Assembly: GCA_019310385.1 (NCBI GenBank)
Contig: JAFDEK010000062.1
Location: forward strand, 1 to 35,682
From: Deltaproteobacteria bacterium
GTDB lineage: Bacteria; Myxococcota_A; UBA9160; UBA4427
Direction of reading: 5' to 3'
DNA length: 35,682 nucleotides
Shown in pieces: positions 33,025 to 35,682 of the stretch (position 1 is its first letter; every line of letters begins with the position of its first letter). The notes under the pieces were generated by a model. It saw only the letters and a list, made by a program, of their open reading frames with translations. It had not been told where the DNA came from and did no database searches. A program made the translations under genes and the position numbers.

Positions 33025-33877
33025 GCGGCAGGGCCCTGACAGTCACAATCAACCACTGCGACCGGCCGCTGTGTGAGGTTCATGCGCCGCAGTGCGTCCG
33101 CGCGCAAAGCGCCGCAGTCGGGACAATCGAAGGAACTCTCGATGTCCCACAGATCGACCAACACACAGCCATCGCCCCGCCCTGCTGCCGATGTGCTGCG
33201 CGACTCGAGACCCTCGGTCAACACCCGTGTCAGCTCGTCGCCCATTCGACGGACTTCGCACCGAAATGCCCGGGAGGCCCCAGCAGAACGAAGGCCCGCA
33301 GCTCCACTCCGGAATCGACCAGGAAGCGAGCCGCGCGATCGAAGTCGGGGAGACTCATGCGCTTGTTGAGGCGAGACAATACCAGCGGGTCGACCGTCTC
33401 GAGCCCCATCGCCACTTCCAGAACCGTCGGCGCAATGGCGGCGGCGAACTCTGCACAGCGCCGATCTACCAGGAGCGGATGGCACTCCACGATCACGCGC
33501 TCGCGCCCCTGCACGAGCTCCGCGATGCGCGCGCGATCCGCGGCGGAGACGGCCTGCGAATCGAAGAAGCTCCCGGCGTTGTAGATCTTCACGTGGGGGA
33601 GGTCGGGCAGTTCTTGCAGCGCCTGCTCTACCTGATCGGCAACACTGGGGACGCTCCCTCTCCGCTCGAAGGTGTGTTTCCAGAGATCGCACATGAGGCA
33701 ACGAAAGGGACATTCGGCCCCCGTGACGAAGACGGCCGCGACATCCGCGATGCCGCCCCGGACCAGCGGCTCGGGCTCTACCAGGCAGCGATAGAGTCGG
33801 CTGCGATCCAGCGCCGGGCGCGAGCCGCGCGCCGCCAGAATCGCCGCATCATCCAGGTTCGGCGGCAGTGACATCAT
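33021..33877 (-). pseudogene. Radical SAM protein, internally deleted and frameshifted
   Basis: Starts at ATG 33877 (a second ATG at 33874), overlapping the asparagine-synthetase-like stop. The radical SAM cluster motif ECPFRCLMCDLWKHT (Cys56, Cys60, Cys63) and KIYNAGSFFD, RVIVECHPLL, EVAMGLETVDPLVLSRLNKR follow. The frame reaches SVEWATS and stops at 33230-33232. An overlapping frame then carries the family's C-terminus (GDELTRVLTEGL, VLVDLWDIESSFDCPDCGALRA, NLTQRPVAVVDCDC) and ends at 33021 where the next gene starts. Homologues recalled from memory have roughly 50 or more residues between these parts, so a deletion with frameshift is likely. As read, the product lacks the C-terminal Cys-rich end. 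The fold resembles the archaeosine-synthase-type radical SAM group; a function in bacteria is not established. Confidence 0.75.
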
Positions 33878-35201
33878 CGAAGATCGACTGGAAGAGCATG
33901 CGATAGGCGGCGGGGCTTTCGGGCAGCCGCCCGGCGAGCCCACCGCTGGCCAGCGCCCCCTGCTGAAAGCGCCGCTTCTCGAAGACCGGCATCGCAAAGC
34001 CAGTGTGGGCGCGGATGCCTCGAGCAACGATATCACCCTTCAGCTCGTAGAGCCTTTCGTGATCCCAATCGGTGAGTTCGATGAAGGGAATCCCCTCGGA
34101 GACCTCCACCACGTTGGGCAAGGTGAAGGGGCTGAAGGCCTTGAATCCGTAGTGGCTCGCCGGGGCAAAGCCGCGCGTGCAGCCTCGACTCAAGCCTCCC
34201 GAGTAGGTCAGGGAGTGCTTGATGGAATCGACTCCCCAGCCTTCGTGATAGAGCATCGAGTTGTTGAGAACGCTGCGAATCGTCAGCTCCGGGTTTTCCT
34301 CGATGGGGTAGTCCTTCAAGTTCTCATCGCCGCCATCGCCGTCCACGAGATGATGCCAGCTCGCGTAGCGTTCACGGATCCCGCGGCAGAGCGCCAACGC
34401 CATGGCGCCGGACTGGATATCCAGGGGCTTGTAGTCCTCGATCACGCGGATGGCCTCGCGCAGGTCCAGGTAGGCGGGTGGGACTTCGACCGGCTCGTGA
34501 AAGAGCTGCAGGTCGAGCTCGGCCAGGAAGCGTCGAGCCTGCGCGAGATCCTCGCCCCCGGGACCCACACTGAGGGTGAAAGCCTTGAGCCTGGCCGGAT
34601 TCAGGCCGAGCCGACCCATCTCGTGATAGAGAACCAGGAAGACCGCACCGCTGTCGATGCCACCCGAGAACGACACGCCGATGGGCTCGTCCTCCGGCAG
34701 GGCGGACAACCACTTGCGGATCTCCGCCGCCAGAACGCCGATGTAACGCTCCCCGATCGCGTCGAGATCGCCCGGCCAGACTTCGCGACGAGGTGAGAAG
34801 AAACGGTGATGAACGGGATTGGGATCTGGGCAGCCCACCAGGGCGATCTCGGTGATGTGATGAGCCGGGACCATGCGCGTATAGCTGGGATGGAACTGAT
34901 CCAAAAAGCCACGATCGTCGAGCCATCGCTTGATCGCATCGATGCGATGAGCCACGAGCAGGGCCGGCCCCGCGCTCTGCTTGACGATGAAGTAACGCAT
35001 CGGAACCTGGAGCGAGCGCGCCATGCGCACCCGCTCACCCTCGCGCGCCACCAGCGCGAAGTGTCCCTCGATCTGCCGCACGCTCCCCACATCGCCGCTA
35101 CGGACGCGATCGCGCGCTTCCTGCAGTGACATTCCGAAGAGCACGTTGGCACCCGGATCCGTAAGGTCGAAGACCTCGTGAAGTGCCGCTGCCTCGATCA
35201 C
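33849..35201 (-). CDS. Asparagine-synthetase-like ATP-dependent amidotransferase domain protein
   Basis: A 450-residue protein starting at GTG 35201, with GGGAGG about 8 bases before. The N-terminal part (about 1-140) resembles the amidotransferase half of asparagine synthetase (QIEGHFALVAREGERVRMARSL) but lacks the Cys nucleophile directly after Met, so glutamine hydrolysis is unlikely. The synthetase half has the PP-loop SFSGGIDSGAVF (179-184 for SGGIDS), LKAFTLSVGPGGED and DGDGGDENLKDYPIEEN. Such proteins adenylate a carboxylate and join it to an amine; relatives close lasso peptides and beta-lactams. The substrate is unknown. It overlaps the radical SAM gene by about 29 bases. Confidence 0.85.
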   Translation of the reverse strand: MIEAAALHEVFDLTDPGANVLFGMSLQEARDRVRSGDVGSVRQIEGHFALVAREGERVRMARSLQVPMRYFIVKQSAGPALLVAHRIDAIKRWLDDRGFLDQFHPSYTRMVPAHHITEIALVGCPDPNPVHHRFFSPRREVWPGDLDAIGERYIGVLAAEIRKWLSALPEDEPIGVSFSGGIDSGAVFLVLYHEMGRLGLNPARLKAFTLSVGPGGEDLAQARRFLAELDLQLFHEPVEVPPAYLDLREAIRVIEDYKPLDIQSGAMALALCRGIRERYASWHHLVDGDGGDENLKDYPIEENPELTIRSVLNNSMLYHEGWGVDSIKHSLTYSGGLSRGCTRGFAPASHYGFKAFSPFTLPNVVEVSEGIPFIELTDWDHERLYELKGDIVARGIRAHTGFAMPVFEKRRFQQGALASGGLAGRLPESPAAYRMLFQSIFDDVTAAEPG

Positions 35202-35344
35202 CTTGCATCCCTCCCTTCGGAATCACGGAAATGTAGACCCTTTCGCGGAACTCGACCGCCGCAGCATACGCCAGATGAATCGATGTGGTGCAAAACGCCA
35301 CAGCGGCGGGAGTGCAAGTGACTGATTTCGAATGTCGTTTTTGA

Positions 35345-35578
35345 AACAAGGGGTTATGGATCCATGACCCCGCGCGGCTGCAAAGATGCTCGATTCTGGA
35401 GGGTCGGATCGTCACGGTCGCGGCTTCTCTCGTGTACGGGGCAGTTGCGCCCACGGACATCACCTACGCGTACGGCGCGACGATGTCGCTCGTGCCCCTA
35501 CCCGAACCCTCCCGGGTCAGCGTTTCGCTCGCCGCGCTCTGCACCTTGCTGGGGCTTGTCATTCTGCGCCGACACTGA
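35345..35578 (+). pseudogene. Orphan PEP-CTERM tail of a lost surface protein
   Basis: The frame between a stop at 35342-35344 and TGA 35576-35578 ends in VPLPEPSR, a hydrophobic span (VSVSLAALCTLLGLVIL) and RRH: a textbook PEP-CTERM sorting signal. There is no in-frame ATG except one just before the signal and no signal peptide, so this is the 3' end of a former exosortase substrate gene or a frameshifted gene. It indicates that the organism has, or had, an exosortase system. Confidence 0.6.
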
Positions 35579-35627
35579 GGGAAGAGGGGAGTGTGAGTGC
35601 CCACTGTCACTCCAGTAGCGATTGGAG

Positions 35628-35659
35628 CGAGCGCTCGAACCAGCTACCCGAGCGCTCGG
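35628..35659. promoter_or_regulatory. Two palindromes 21 bp apart
   Basis: CGAGCGCTCG (35628-35637) and CCGAGCGCTCGG (35648-35659) are perfect palindromes sharing the core GAGCGCTC. Their centres are 21 bases apart, two helical turns, so bound dimers would sit on the same face of the DNA. A regulator site for a gene beyond the window edge is possible; a chance GC-rich repeat is not excluded. Confidence 0.45.
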
Positions 35660-35682
35660 ACATTCCCTACGCTCGAAGAGGC

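Larger units (their letters stand above)
35202..35682. other. Terminal gap: promoter region, PEP-CTERM remnant, palindromes
   Basis: No intact gene is recognised in these 481 bases. From 35202 to about 35344 lies the upstream region of the asparagine-synthetase-like operon, relatively AT-rich near 35330-35360; no convincing -35/-10 pair is called. A PEP-CTERM-like tail follows (35345-35578), then two palindromes (35628-35659) close to the window edge. Confidence 0.5.

Overview
The window is GC-rich bacterial chromosome with dense, mostly complete protein genes on both strands. No rRNA, tRNA, CRISPR array, transposase or integrase was recognised. The organism is probably an uncultured Gram-negative of the Myxococcota / former Deltaproteobacteria type. 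That is inferred from the lipoprotein signal peptidase, the RND efflux pump, PEP-CTERM-like C-terminal sorting signals, a class III cyclase with a HAMP domain, and a two-domain fatty acyl-CoA reductase. No marker gene in the window fixes the taxonomy.

Layout, left to right. 1-1.0 kb: N-terminal part of an HNH-endonuclease-type protein on the minus strand, cut by the window edge. 1.2-1.6 kb: remnant of a membrane protein. 1.8-5.7 kb: a frameshifted sulfatase-superfamily gene, a secreted or anchored SGNH hydrolase, and a secreted protein with a degenerate C-terminal sorting tail. 5.9-11.6 kb: a two-component system (minus strand) divergent from a VWA / PspA-like / membrane-protein operon, with a direct-repeat operator candidate between them; this looks like an envelope-stress module. 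11.7-13.7 kb: lspA, an orphan HPt protein, a DUF2231-like membrane protein and a possible small membrane protein. 13.7-16.9 kb: a BtuFCD/FecBCD-type ABC importer with codon use unlike its neighbours. 17.0-19.8 kb: a periplasmic cupredoxin-like protein followed by a membrane class III nucleotide cyclase. 19.8-22.4 kb (minus): secreted protein, HExxH metallopeptidase and ATP-grasp ligase, tightly coupled. 22.5-26.7 kb (minus): TetR regulator, fatty acyl-CoA reductase and acyl-CoA synthetase. 27.0-31.5 kb (plus): RND adaptor and pump, divergent from tetR, with a repeat-rich operator region between them. 31.5-35.2 kb (minus): asparagine-synthetase-like protein, radical SAM protein (internally damaged) and flavin-dependent halogenase-like oxidoreductase, overlapping end to end. 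35.2-35.7 kb: no intact gene, an orphan PEP-CTERM tail and two palindromes spaced 21 bp apart.

The strongest candidates for undescribed biology are the asparagine-synthetase-like / radical SAM / halogenase-like set, the ATP-grasp / metallopeptidase / secreted-protein set, and the cupredoxin-cyclase pair, whose cyclase has Glu where adenylate cyclases normally have Lys. Several genes are damaged (sulfatase, histidine kinase C-terminus, radical SAM protein, a membrane-protein fragment, a PEP-CTERM tail). This could be real gene decay or consensus errors, and raw reads would decide. All family assignments come from reading motifs by eye; no database search was run.
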